Shown one piece after another: positions 27,382 to 35,485 of a stretch of DNA of 64,000 nucleotides. The notes below the pieces were generated by a model, which searched no databases, had not been told where the DNA came from, and saw nothing but the letters and a program-made list of their open reading frames with translations. This stretch comes from Roseburia intestinalis L1-82. Lineage in GTDB: Bacteria > Bacillota > Clostridia > Lachnospirales > Lachnospiraceae. Numbering within the stretch: position 1 is the stretch's first letter; each line of letters begins with the position of its first letter. A program made the translations under genes and the position numbers. The stretch spans positions 267,001 through 331,000 of the forward strand of contig NZ_LR027880.1 of the NCBI RefSeq assembly GCF_900537995.1, written 5' to 3'.

Positions 27382-27410
27382 TTCAAAAAAGATTACTTTC
27401 AGGTTATAAT
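27382..27410 (+). promoter_or_regulatory. Promoter of the hxlR/nifX-like unit at the IS110 junction
   Basis: TTCAAA (27382-27387), 17 nt and TATAAT (27405-27410). The first T of the -35 is the T of the CT insertion core, so the promoter survived the IS110 insertion. Downstream, GTGTGAAAA/TTTTCACAC (about 27465-27488) forms a hairpin that may be an operator. The same arrangement occurs in unit 2 at about 32920-32948. Confidence 0.55.
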
Positions 27411-27539
27411 ATATGTAATTGGCTCAGAGATTTTGAGCAGTTACCAAAAACCTGAAGGTGATTAGTGTGAAAAATAACATTTTCACACGCAAGATTTGTG
27501 CTTACGCATAAACTTGATATGCGAAAAATGGTGTTTTTT

Positions 27540-27916
27540 ATGGCAAAATATAGAAAAAAATTAGAGGCTGATATCCGTTGTCCGCTTGAATACGGTCTTT
27601 GGTGGCAAATGGAAATCGCGTATTATATGCGTGCTTTCCGCCAGCAAAAAAACTGCGTTACAGCGAGATACGGAAAGAAATGTATAACATCACAGACGCA
27701 GTTTTAGCAGCAACGTTAAAAGATCTCATAGCCGATGGTATTGTCGACCGGAAATCATATGATGAGATACCGCCGAGAGTTGAGTATTCACTTACAGGAA
27801 AAGGAAATTCGGTTGTTCCGATATTGCAGAGTATCTGCCGGTGGTCAGATATTTTCTATAAGGAAGATGTGGAAAATGAGATGAAACAGTGCCAGAAATG
27901 TGACTATCACAGATAG
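27540..27916 (+). pseudogene. HxlR-family regulator, frameshifted (unit 1)
   Basis: The ATG frame gives MAKYRKKLEADIRCPLEYGL, the usual HxlR start, then leaves the family frame at a small deletion where GGKW should follow. The rest of the winged helix (LRYSEIRKEMYNITDAVLAATLKDL, DGIVDRKSYDEIPPRVEYSLT) is read in another frame to 27916. A seven-A run (CAGCAAAAAAACTG), one base longer than in unit 2, shifts it a second time. HxlR regulators sense redox or electrophile stress. It is non-functional as read unless the indels are sequencing errors. Confidence 0.75.
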
Positions 27917-27979
27917 GATTGTGATATGTAACTATAATAACAAGCAGTAAAACAGAAATCATAAAGGAGACAGGATAAA

Positions 27980-28387
27980 ATGAGAATAGCAGTGACATAC
28001 GAAAACGGACAGATTTTTCAGCATTTCGGACACACAGAGCAGTTTAAAGTGTACGATCTTGAGGACAACAAAATTGTTAACACACAGGTTGTGGACACAA
28101 ACGGACAGGGACATGGTGCACTTGCAGGATTTCTTAATTCAGCAGATATAGATGTTCTGATCTGTGGTGGCATCGGTGGAGGAGCACAGGCTGCACTTGC
28201 TGCTGCGGGAATAAAACTGTTCGGTGGAGTATCAGGTGATGCAGACGAAGCTGTAAAAGCATATCTTGAAGGCAATCTGACATACAATCCGGATGTTCAC
28301 TGTACACACCACGATCATGAGGATGGTCATTCATGCGGAGAGCATCATTGTGGCGAGGATAAGCATGGCTGTGCGGGAAATCACTAA
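27980..28387 (+). CDS. NifX/NifB-type dinitrogenase cofactor domain protein with His/Cys tail (unit 1)
   Basis: This 135-residue protein has a Nitro_FeMo-Co fold (MRIAVTYENGQIFQHFGHTEQF, ICGGIGGGAQAALAAAGI, GDADEAVKAYLEG), then a metal-binding tail of about 30 residues with HCTHHDHEDGHSCGEHHCG. Such stand-alone proteins are common in anaerobes without nitrogenase and probably carry metal or Fe-S clusters. The start has AAAGGAG 10 nt upstream. It follows the broken hxlR in the same transcript and is 100% identical to the copy in unit 2. Confidence 0.88.
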   Translation: MRIAVTYENGQIFQHFGHTEQFKVYDLEDNKIVNTQVVDTNGQGHGALAGFLNSADIDVLICGGIGGGAQAALAAAGIKLFGGVSGDADEAVKAYLEGNLTYNPDVHCTHHDHEDGHSCGEHHCGEDKHGCAGNH

Positions 28388-28403
28388 CAAACATTGGCGG
28401 TAA

Positions 28404-28498
28404 GCCATTATAGATGAACAGCTTCTGAAACTTCGTACACTTGGACTTACAGAGGAGAAGAAGCAGAGAAAGTTATTATTCAGAATTTTTTAAATTAA
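28404..28498 (+). pseudogene. SufB/SufD-like C-terminal remnant (unit 1)
   Basis: In unit 2 the same sequence reads AIIDEQLLKLRTLGLTEEEA and ends with a Phe-Leu-Asn, resembling the last 30 residues of SufD/SufB Fe-S assembly proteins (usual motif LxxRGLxxxEA). Here two extra bases in GAGGAGAAGAAGC break that frame. No upstream part of the gene is present. Confidence 0.45.
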
Positions 28499-28564
28499 CA
28501 GGCATACTAAGATTTTCTGATTTTCTCCCAAAGTCACAAAAAAAGTCCGATCTTTGTGCAATTT
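28496..28564 (+). repeat. Partial arm of the MITE-like repeat (unit 1)
   Basis: TAACAGGCATACTAAGATTT through TTTGTGCAATTT matches 19655-19723 with a few differences. Only one arm is present, so it is a truncated member of the element found in the thiT leader. Confidence 0.75.
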
Positions 28565-28950
28565 TTCAAGGTACTATCAATGATAGAACGATAAAAAACT
28601 TTATTCGCCCCAGCATCATCTTATCTATAAAAAAATCTGTTCTACCTGTTAGATATGAATCTGGCAAACTTGAATTGAGATTTTATCTATTCCAAGGGAT
28701 TTAATAACTATTATATTTTGTTATCAAATATCTCTCAAACCTTGAAAACACTAAGTTTATCGCATGTTAGCTTTCCCTTAGCCTTTCCCTATGTTATATC
28801 TTCCCATATGAATTTACGAACTCTGATAAGGGTAAATACAAGGGCAAGAAAATTATATACACAAAATAAATGTGACATGGTGAACTGATTGAAATGCTTC
28901 TGATTTTTGTAACGAATAATTGATTCAACGATAAGAAGAGATAAGTTACG
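28565..28950. other. AT-rich non-coding stretch (unit 1; equivalent in unit 2 at 34101-34489)
   Basis: I see no convincing gene, promoter pair or structured RNA here. The few open frames are short, start without ribosome sites and are broken by single-base differences between the two units. Confidence 0.6.
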
Positions 28951-29187
28951 ATGAGAACAATATTTGCAGAATACAATCCACAACGCAACAGCATTGATGT
29001 GTATACCAGTGCTGGCTATATGCTCCGTATTGACTGTTGGGAAGCTGAGAAGGATTTATAAACCACACCCGGATCAGTCTGTTCATTAAACGCACTTGCC
29101 ATTGATGAACCACTTGAATATGTAAAATTATATCTTGATGGAACGATGCAAATATGGGTGGATGCAGAGGACACTCTTTATTTATAA
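28951..29187 (+). pseudogene. DUF6061-like small protein with in-frame TAA (unit 1)
   Basis: The frame reads MRTIFAEYNPQRNSIDVYTS, then GYMLRIDCWEAEKDL, a TAA at 29059-29061, then TTPGSVCSLNALAIDEPLEY and DGTMQIWVDAEDTLYL. Both halves are in the same frame and together make a 78-codon protein of the kind (DUF6061) often found on Lachnospiraceae mobile elements. The same TAA occurs in unit 2, so it predates the duplication and is not a read error. Confidence 0.6.
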
Positions 29188-29357
29188 TGTAAAAATCTCA
29201 AATCCTGCATCCTCTGCTTCATAATCATAAAATTCATAGTAAAAGTTTCCTTTCAAAATAAAAGATTTAAAACAATTAAATTGTGCACAATCAAATGCAA
29301 AATAAAAATACATAATTTTAATCCATATGTCAAGAAAAATTCATACAAAAAAGAGTA

Positions 29358-30185
29358 TTACTCAAAAAAGTAATACTCCCATCTTCATCCGTAAACCTTT
29401 TCCAGCTTGTCTGAAACACATCCTCGATCACATGCGACTGCAGACACTCCTGGGGCGTGCTAACCATGGCGATGCTGCCGGGAAAATCAGTTGCTTTAAC
29501 ATCAGAGTCTGTACCGGCATGCGCTGCTTTATCAAGAGATCTGGAACCGGCGCGGTTCATGACAACCAGCGTATCTGAGATGCGCACCGCCTGACTCAGA
29601 TCATGTAAGATCAGAATAATCGTTTTTCCCTGTTTTTTAATTCCTTTATCATGGCGTAAAATTCGCGCTGCCCGGTCAGGTCGAGATAGGTGGTCGGCTC
29701 GTCCAACACGATGTAATCACAATCCTGCGCTAACACCATGGCAAAAAACACGCGCTGTCTGATACCGCCGGAGAGCGTGTCGACATACTGGTCGCATACT
29801 GGCTGATGTGGGTAAATTCCATGGCACGGTTTACAATTTCAGTGTCCTCCTTTGATTTCCGGCGGGAAAATCCAAGATAAGGAAAGCGCCCGTGTTCCAC
29901 AAGCATTTTAACCGGAATAGCAGGAATGATCGTGCGGACCTGTGGGAGCAGGGAAATTTCTCTTGCACGTTCTTTCGGGGAAATTTTAAGAAAATCCTGT
30001 CCGTTTAAGAATATCTGTCCGGCGGTCACCGTGGAAGCACCGTTTAAGCACTGGACCAGGGTAGTCTTGCCGCAGCCGTTCGGGCCAAGGATCGTGGTGA
30101 TCTCCCCGTCACGGAAAGTTAATGAGATGTCGTTTAAGATCGGCGTGTGCTGACAGGAAACGGAAACATTGCGAAATTCAAGCAT
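29358..30185 (-). pseudogene. FecE-type ATPase, frameshifted copy (unit 2)
   Basis: It is identical to the unit 1 gene up to FTHISQYA, where a missing G (GTCGCATAC instead of GTCGGCATAC) shifts the frame just before the LSGGIRQ signature. Two more single-base losses follow (a T in a poly-T run and a C in CCCC near the end). The 151-residue product would lack the signature and Walker B. Either a decaying duplicate or unpolished sequence. Confidence 0.8.
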
Positions 30186-31175
30186 GGACTCTGCGCCCTC
30201 CTTTCTTTTTCAGTAACAGATACAGGAAAAACGGTCCGCCGACGAACGACATGATAATCCCGGCGGGCAGCTCAAACGGAGAGAAGAGTATTCGTCCGAG
30301 CAGGTCACATAACAGTACAAAACTGCCGCCCAAAAGTGCGGAGCACGGCAAAAGAAAACGTGCATCATTGCCAAAAAGCCGCCTGCAGATATGCGGGATG
30401 ATCAGTCCGATAAAGCCGAGCAGACCGGCGAAACTGACGACACATCCGGCAAGGATGCTTGCGAGGGACAGAAGCAAAAAGCGGGTGAGTGAAACGCGCA
30501 GTCCGAGGGAGCGCGCGATGTCATCCCCAAGCCCGAGCATATTTAATGGCTGTGCGAGAACAAGGAAACAAAGAATGCAATAGCAATACAGAGGCACGGC
30601 AGGATCAGCCTGCTTAGGGTAAGCCCGGAGAGGGAACCGATCAGAAAAGACGTCAGATTCACCGTGATATCCGTATTTAAAAGTTTGATCGTATTGATGC
30701 CTGCACTTAAAAAACTTGAGACTGTAATTCCGGCAAGAATGATCGTAGTCCTTGAACTGTCTGAGAGCGCAGCCAGAAAAAAGATCAGCAGTGTGGTGAT
30801 CAGGGCGCCGCAAAACGCAAAGACCGGAAGTGTAAATGAGTTTGCCGGGAAAAAGATCATGGCGAGCATGACCGCAAAACCGGAGCCGGAATTGACACCG
30901 ATCGTGCTTGGGCTTGCCAGCGAATTGTTCATTACGCCCTGTAAGATCACACCCGAACAGGACAGCCCGATCCCGGCAAAAAGTCCGCCGAGCAAGCGCG
31001 GAATGCGCACGGTAGTGATTAAAATATAAGAAGTAGAACTGCGGTCTGCCCCGGTCAGACAATTTAAGATATCTTTGAATGCAATATTCACGCTTCCAAA
31101 TAAAATGCCTGCGCAGACAGACACGAGAAGTAACATACACATCAGAAGGATGGTAATGCTTTTGTGCTTTTTCAT
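30178..31175 (-). pseudogene. FecCD-type permease, frameshifted copy (unit 2)
   Basis: The first 207 residues match the unit 1 permease; a missing A (GCGAGAACAAGG instead of GCGAGAAACAAGG, about 30560) then shifts the frame. The remaining third is intact in another frame. As read, the product loses the C-terminal helices and the coupling region. Confidence 0.8.
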
Positions 31176-31348
31176 AGGGGATTCCTTCCTGCAAAAGTCT
31201 TTTGTATTGGTTAAAAAATGATGGAAAATTTGCTCATTATGGTATCACAGACAGGGGAAATGCGCAATGGGGTGGTTTTCATTTAACAACAACGGGAGCA
31301 GATAATAAAAAAGAAATTTAAAACCTGCTAATAAATTTCATAGTTACT

Positions 31349-31617
31349 TGTATGATAATTAGGAAGTTAATTATCACATATTTCCTTTCTTTTAATATCG
31401 TGGTTCAATACAATTCAGATACTATGGACTTTTGATTTGTTTTCTGTAGCTTGACTACTCAACTGGAGTGTATTGCCACTACATTTATCTGAATTGTTTA
31501 TTAGCTGGATGTTGCCGGAGTGTTTTTCACTCAGAGTACTTATTTCTATCAAGTCTACGATGATAATCGTTGGTGGACATCATGGTATCAGACTTTAGGA
31601 AAGGGAGGTACAACCTC
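31349..31617 (+). ncRNA. Candidate bridge RNA region (IS110 left end, copy 3)
   Basis: The non-coding left end is identical to copy 2; stem arms are at 31410-31421 and 31486-31497. Confidence 0.5.
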
Positions 31618-32787
31618 ATGAAAATTTACGTAGGCATTGATATTGCCAAACTTAATCATTTCGCCGCTGCGATTTCTTCCGACGGTGAAATAATCATTGA
31701 GCCGTTCAAATTCACAAATGACGCTGATGGCTTCCAACTGCTGGTCTCTAAACTCGAATCATTCGATAAGAACAGCCTCATCATCGGTCTTGAGTCAACG
31801 GCACACTACGGTGACAACCTTGTTCGATACCTTGTTACTGAGCTTTACCAAGTGTGTGTGTTGAACCCCATCAAAACCTGTCAAATGCGAAAAAATAACG
31901 TTCGCAAAACTAAGACAGATAAGGTCGACACTTACGTGATTGCTAAAACTCTTATGATGCAGGACAACCTCAGATTCGTCAGCTTCTTCGATCTCGATAT
32001 GATGGATCTTAAGGCATTGGGACGTTTCCGTCAGAAAACCATAAAGCAACGTACCCGATTGAAAATTCAACTGACAACCTATGTTGATCAGGTCTTTCCG
32101 GAGATTCAATACTTTTTCAAATCCGGTCTGCATCAACACGCTGTCTATGCTTTATTAAAAGAAACACCTTCTCCAAAAGAGATTGCTTCCATGCATATGA
32201 CTCATCTGGCAAATCTGCTCAAAGTGAACTCACACGGACACTTTACCAAAGAACAGGCCAAAGAATTAAGAGTTCTCGCACAGAAGTCTGTCGGTGCTAA
32301 CGACAGCGCTATATCTATTCAGATAACTCAAACCATTCAACAAATCGAGTTACTGGATAGCCAATTAGAAAAGATTGAAGCTGAGATGACGGATATCATG
32401 AAATTCAACGATTCTGTCATCATGACCATTCCTGGTATCGGTTATATCAATGGTGGAATGATTCTTGGTGAAATAGGTGATATTCACCGTTTCTCCAATC
32501 CTAACAAGCTGCTTGCTTTTGCCGGTTTGGATCCTTCTGTTTATCAGTCTGGTAACTTTCAGGCTAAGACAACAAGGATGTCCAAACGTGGCTCTCGTGT
32601 TTTACGATATGCCCTTGTAAATGCAGCTTGGAACGTTGTCAGAAACAACGCAACCTTCAAGGCTTATTATGATGCCAAGAGGGCTGAAGGCCGGTCTCAC
32701 TACAATGCACTTGGGCACTGTGCCGGCAAGCTTGTCAGAGTCATCTGGAAGATGCTCACTGGCGAAGTAGAATTCAACCTCGAATAA
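31618..32787 (+). CDS. IS110-family DEDD transposase (copy 3)
   Basis: The 389-residue protein is identical to the other two copies, starting at ATG 31618 after GGGAGG. Its frame has no indels relative to copies 1 and 2, which contrasts with the flanking unit 2 genes. Confidence 0.95.
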   Translation: MKIYVGIDIAKLNHFAAAISSDGEIIIEPFKFTNDADGFQLLVSKLESFDKNSLIIGLESTAHYGDNLVRYLVTELYQVCVLNPIKTCQMRKNNVRKTKTDKVDTYVIAKTLMMQDNLRFVSFFDLDMMDLKALGRFRQKTIKQRTRLKIQLTTYVDQVFPEIQYFFKSGLHQHAVYALLKETPSPKEIASMHMTHLANLLKVNSHGHFTKEQAKELRVLAQKSVGANDSAISIQITQTIQQIELLDSQLEKIEAEMTDIMKFNDSVIMTIPGIGYINGGMILGEIGDIHRFSNPNKLLAFAGLDPSVYQSGNFQAKTTRMSKRGSRVLRYALVNAAWNVVRNNATFKAYYDAKRAEGRSHYNALGHCAGKLVRVIWKMLTGEVEFNLE

Positions 32788-33078
32788 GAGGTCTGTATAC
32801 CAATATCGATAGATTTTGAAAAAGCACCCTAAGGGAGCTCTATTAAAGTTACCCTTTTTTACCACCGATATGAAAAAGAAATTTTTTGCTAATTTATGGT
32901 TGACTTTTCATAGCTGGTCTTCAAAAAAGATTACTTTCAGGTTATAATATATGTAATTGGCTCAGAGATTTTGAGCAGTTACCAAAAACCTGAAGGTGAT
33001 TAGTGTGAAAAATAACATTTTTCACACGCAAGATTTGTGCTTACGCATAAACTTGATATGCGAAAAATGGTGTTTTTT

Positions 33079-33454
33079 ATGGCAAAATATAGAAAAAAAT
33101 TAGAGGCTGATATCCGTTGTCCGCTTGAATACGGTCTTTGGTGGCAAATGGAAATCGCGTATTATATGCGTGCTTTCCGCCAGCAAAAAACTGCGTTACA
33201 GCGAGATACGGAAAGAAATGTATAACATCACAGACGCAGTTTTAGCAGCAACGTTAAAAGATCTCATAGCCGATGGTATTGTCGACCGGAAATCATATGA
33301 TGAGATACCGCCGAGAGTTGAGTATTCACTTACAGGAAAAGGAAATTCGGTTGTTCCGATATTGCAGAGTATCTGCCGGTGGTCAGATATTTTCTATAAG
33401 GAAGATGTGGAAAATGAGATGAAACAGTGCCAGAAATGTGACTATCACAGATAG
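33079..33454 (+). pseudogene. HxlR-family regulator, frameshifted (unit 2)
   Basis: Here the C-terminal part is one frame from GGKWKSRIICVLSASKKLRY to the end at 33454, the standard HxlR winged helix. The N-terminal MAKYRKKLEADIRCPLEYGL is in a different frame because of the small deletion shared with unit 1 at GGTCTTTGGTGGC. A TTG at 33125 could start a shortened protein (109 residues), but it has no clear ribosome site. Confidence 0.7.
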
Positions 33455-33517
33455 GATTGTGATATGTAACTATAATAACAAGCAGTAAAACAGAAATCAT
33501 AAAGGAGACAGGATAAA

Positions 33518-33925
33518 ATGAGAATAGCAGTGACATACGAAAACGGACAGATTTTTCAGCATTTCGGACACACAGAGCAGTTTAAAGTGTACGATCTTGA
33601 GGACAACAAAATTGTTAACACACAGGTTGTGGACACAAACGGACAGGGACATGGTGCACTTGCAGGATTTCTTAATTCAGCAGATATAGATGTTCTGATC
33701 TGTGGTGGCATCGGTGGAGGAGCACAGGCTGCACTTGCTGCTGCGGGAATAAAACTGTTCGGTGGAGTATCAGGTGATGCAGACGAAGCTGTAAAAGCAT
33801 ATCTTGAAGGCAATCTGACATACAATCCGGATGTTCACTGTACACACCACGATCATGAGGATGGTCATTCATGCGGAGAGCATCATTGTGGCGAGGATAA
33901 GCATGGCTGTGCGGGAAATCACTAA
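33518..33925 (+). CDS. NifX/NifB-type cofactor domain protein with His/Cys tail (unit 2)
   Basis: The 135-residue protein is identical to the unit 1 copy, with the same AAAGGAG ribosome site. It is one of the few genes intact in both units. Confidence 0.88.
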   Translation: MRIAVTYENGQIFQHFGHTEQFKVYDLEDNKIVNTQVVDTNGQGHGALAGFLNSADIDVLICGGIGGGAQAALAAAGIKLFGGVSGDADEAVKAYLEGNLTYNPDVHCTHHDHEDGHSCGEHHCGEDKHGCAGNH

Positions 33926-33941
33926 CAAACATTGGCGGTAA

Positions 33942-34034
33942 GCCATTATAGATGAACAGCTTCTGAAACTTCGTACACTTGGACTTACAGAGGAAGAAGC
34001 AGAGAAAGTTATTATTCAGAATTTTTTAAATTAA
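33942..34034 (+). pseudogene. SufB/SufD-like C-terminal remnant (unit 2)
   Basis: It reads AIIDEQLLKLRTLGLTEEEA then EKVIIQNFLN and a stop. There is an upstream in-frame TAA and no start codon. The stop codon is the first codon of the adjacent repeat arm, so the repeat truncated it or lies exactly at the old gene end. Confidence 0.45.
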
Positions 34035-34100
34035 CAGGCATACTAAGATTTTCTGATTTTCTCCCAAAGTCACAAAAAAAGTCCGATCTTTGTGCAATTT
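34032..34100 (+). repeat. Partial arm of the MITE-like repeat (unit 2)
   Basis: Same 69-bp arm as in unit 1, matching 19655-19723. Confidence 0.75.
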
Positions 34101-34489
34101 TTCAAGGTACTATCAATGATAGAACGATAAAAAACTTTATTCGCCCCAGCATCATCTTATCTATAAAAAAATCTGTTCTACCTGTTAGATATGAATCTGG
34201 CAAACTTGAATTGAGATTTTATCTATTCCAAGGGATTTAATAACTATTATATTTTGTTATCAAATATCTCTCAAACCCTTGAAAACACTAAGTTTATCGC
34301 ATGTTAGCTTTCCCTTAGCCTTTCCCTTATGTTATATCTTCCCATATGAATTTACGAACTCTGATAAGGGTAAATACAAGGGCAAGAAAATTATATAACA
34401 CAAAATAAATGTGACATGGTGAACTGATTGAAATGCTTCTGATTTTTGTAACGAATAATTGATTCAACGATAAGAAGAGATAAGTTACG

Positions 34490-34726
34490 ATGAGAACAAT
34501 ATTTGCAGAATACAATCCACAACGCAACAGCATTGATGTGTATACCAGTGCTGGCTATATGCTCCGTATTGACTGTTGGGAAGCTGAGAAGGATTTATAA
34601 ACCACACCCGGATCAGTCTGTTCATTAAACGCACTTGCCATTGATGAACCACTTGAATATGTAAAATTATATCTTGATGGAACGATGCAAATATGGGTGG
34701 ATGCAGAGGACACTCTTTATTTATAA
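34490..34726 (+). pseudogene. DUF6061-like small protein with in-frame TAA (unit 2)
   Basis: Same 78-codon frame and the same internal TAA as in unit 1. In this copy it is followed immediately by a strong terminator, the natural 3' end of the transcript, which unit 1 lacks because the duplication ends just before it. Confidence 0.6.
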
Positions 34727-34731
34727 TGTTA

Positions 34732-34773
34732 AATAATCCCCAAAAATTCTAAAATTTTTCGGGGATTATTTTT
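34732..34773. terminator. Strong terminator at the end of duplication unit 2
   Basis: AATAATCCCC and GGGGATTATT pair perfectly, extended inward by AAAAATT/AATTTTT, and a T-run follows. Confidence 0.85.
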
Positions 34774-34843
34774 GGCTTATATTTATTATTCAATTTAACT
34801 GATAATGATTCTCATATGAGATTTATCTTTAGAAATCATATCA

Positions 34844-35443
34844 TCAATCACGCCAGTCTGCATCTGATTCCCATTTACATTCCGTAATCTGCATATTTGA
34901 AAATGTTGCCTTATATGAGCCTTCTGTCGGGCTGCATGCATATATTCCATAAGTAATTTTTTCTGCACCTTCCCACATATGGAAAATACGCATTTGTCTG
35001 AAATTTATGCCATCCTCACTGCATTCAATACAGTAGTCACTGTCCCTTCGTGAAAAACGATACCACATACTTTTAATATCAGAGGATATGTCTGTTGTTG
35101 CCCAGTCAGAATATCCATGATTGGTTACAACGCTTCCCAATCGCTGTATTTTTTCATTCTCATATTCTATAGATGCCTTAAACCAATTATCACTATTTAA
35201 ATACATAGCCACACCACACTGGTCAAAACGACAGGTACTCTCGAATTCTGTTTTAACAATAAAAGAAAAGTACTTGTCCGTTGTTTCAACTTGAAATACT
35301 GGAGCATTATCATTTTGAAAACCATAATAAGTGCGTGCCCATAAGTCGGTACCCCTTTCTGTAAGAATTACAACTTTATCCTCACTAATTTGTACCTGCT
35401 TTGGTTGACGTATCCATTTAGGATTGTTTTTCAAAAATTCCAT
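34844..35443 (-). CDS. DUF1349 (concanavalin A-like) protein
   Basis: This 199-residue protein starts MEFLKNNPKWIRQPKQVQIS and contains the DUF1349/YesU-type lectin-like sandwich: DQCGVAMYLNSDNWFKASIE, DWATTDISS, YRFSRRDSDYCIECSEDG and GIYACSPTEGSYKATFSN. Such proteins resemble glycan-binding or glycosidase modules and often accompany sugar transporters. I chose ATG at 35443; a GTG 12 nt earlier is also possible, and both have only A-rich weak ribosome sites. It is the second gene after the MFS transporter (30-nt gap) and is likely in one operon under the divergent AraC regulator. Confidence 0.75.
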   Translation of the reverse strand: MEFLKNNPKWIRQPKQVQISEDKVVILTERGTDLWARTYYGFQNDNAPVFQVETTDKYFSFIVKTEFESTCRFDQCGVAMYLNSDNWFKASIEYENEKIQRLGSVVTNHGYSDWATTDISSDIKSMWYRFSRRDSDYCIECSEDGINFRQMRIFHMWEGAEKITYGIYACSPTEGSYKATFSNMQITECKWESDADWRD

Positions 35444-35485
35444 CTTTTTTCTCACTTTCTTTTTTATTTTAATAAGCAGCTATAT

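Larger units (their letters stand above)
25809..27382 (+). mobile_element. IS110-family element, copy 2 (1572 bp)
   Basis: The element lies between CT dinucleotides at 25809-25810 and 27381-27382. The empty site would read CATAGTTA-CT-TCAAAAAAG. The left end starts TGTATGATAATTAGG, with a subterminal hairpin TGATAATTA/TTAATTATCA; the right end finishes CATAGCTGGT. It separates the divergent fec genes and the hxlR unit. The sequence is identical to copies 1 and 3 throughout the coding region. Confidence 0.92.
23652..29190. repeat. Tandem direct duplication, unit 1 (5.5 kb)
   Basis: The sequence from AATCTCAAATCC (23652, inside the gpx remnant) to TTTATAATGT (29190) is repeated directly at 29194-34729. 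It includes fecE, fecCD, an IS110, hxlR, a NifX-like gene, a SufD-like remnant and a DUF6061-like pseudogene. The units abut with three intervening A bases. By eye I found only one- or two-base indels, mainly in homopolymers, and no substitutions. Confidence 0.93.
31347..32920 (+). mobile_element. IS110-family element, copy 3 (1572 bp)
   Basis: It is the unit 2 equivalent of copy 2, with CT cores at 31347-31348 and 32919-32920 and the same flanks. It was therefore copied by the segmental duplication rather than by its own transposition. Confidence 0.92.
29194..34729. repeat. Tandem direct duplication, unit 2
   Basis: This is the second copy of 23652-29190. It starts inside the gpx remnant sequence and ends at TTTATAATGT. 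Relative to unit 1 it has net -4 bases before the IS110 (losses at about 29229, 29380, 29636, 29793, 30560; a gain at about 31294), each a single base mostly in a homopolymer. These break fecE and fecCD. Confidence 0.93.

Noticed and set aside
27395..27480. Possible riboswitch upstream of hxlR (CAGGT ... ACCTG around GCTCA/TGAGC)
   Set aside because: The outer 5' strand overlaps the -10 TATAAT and would not be transcribed; the remaining hairpins match no riboswitch class that I know.
24983..31194. Alternative minus-strand frames beginning MQEGIPYEKAQKHY over the permease
   Set aside because: They use the wrong frame over the permease N-terminus; in unit 2 the long version exists only because a single-base loss joins the wrong frame to the true C-terminus.
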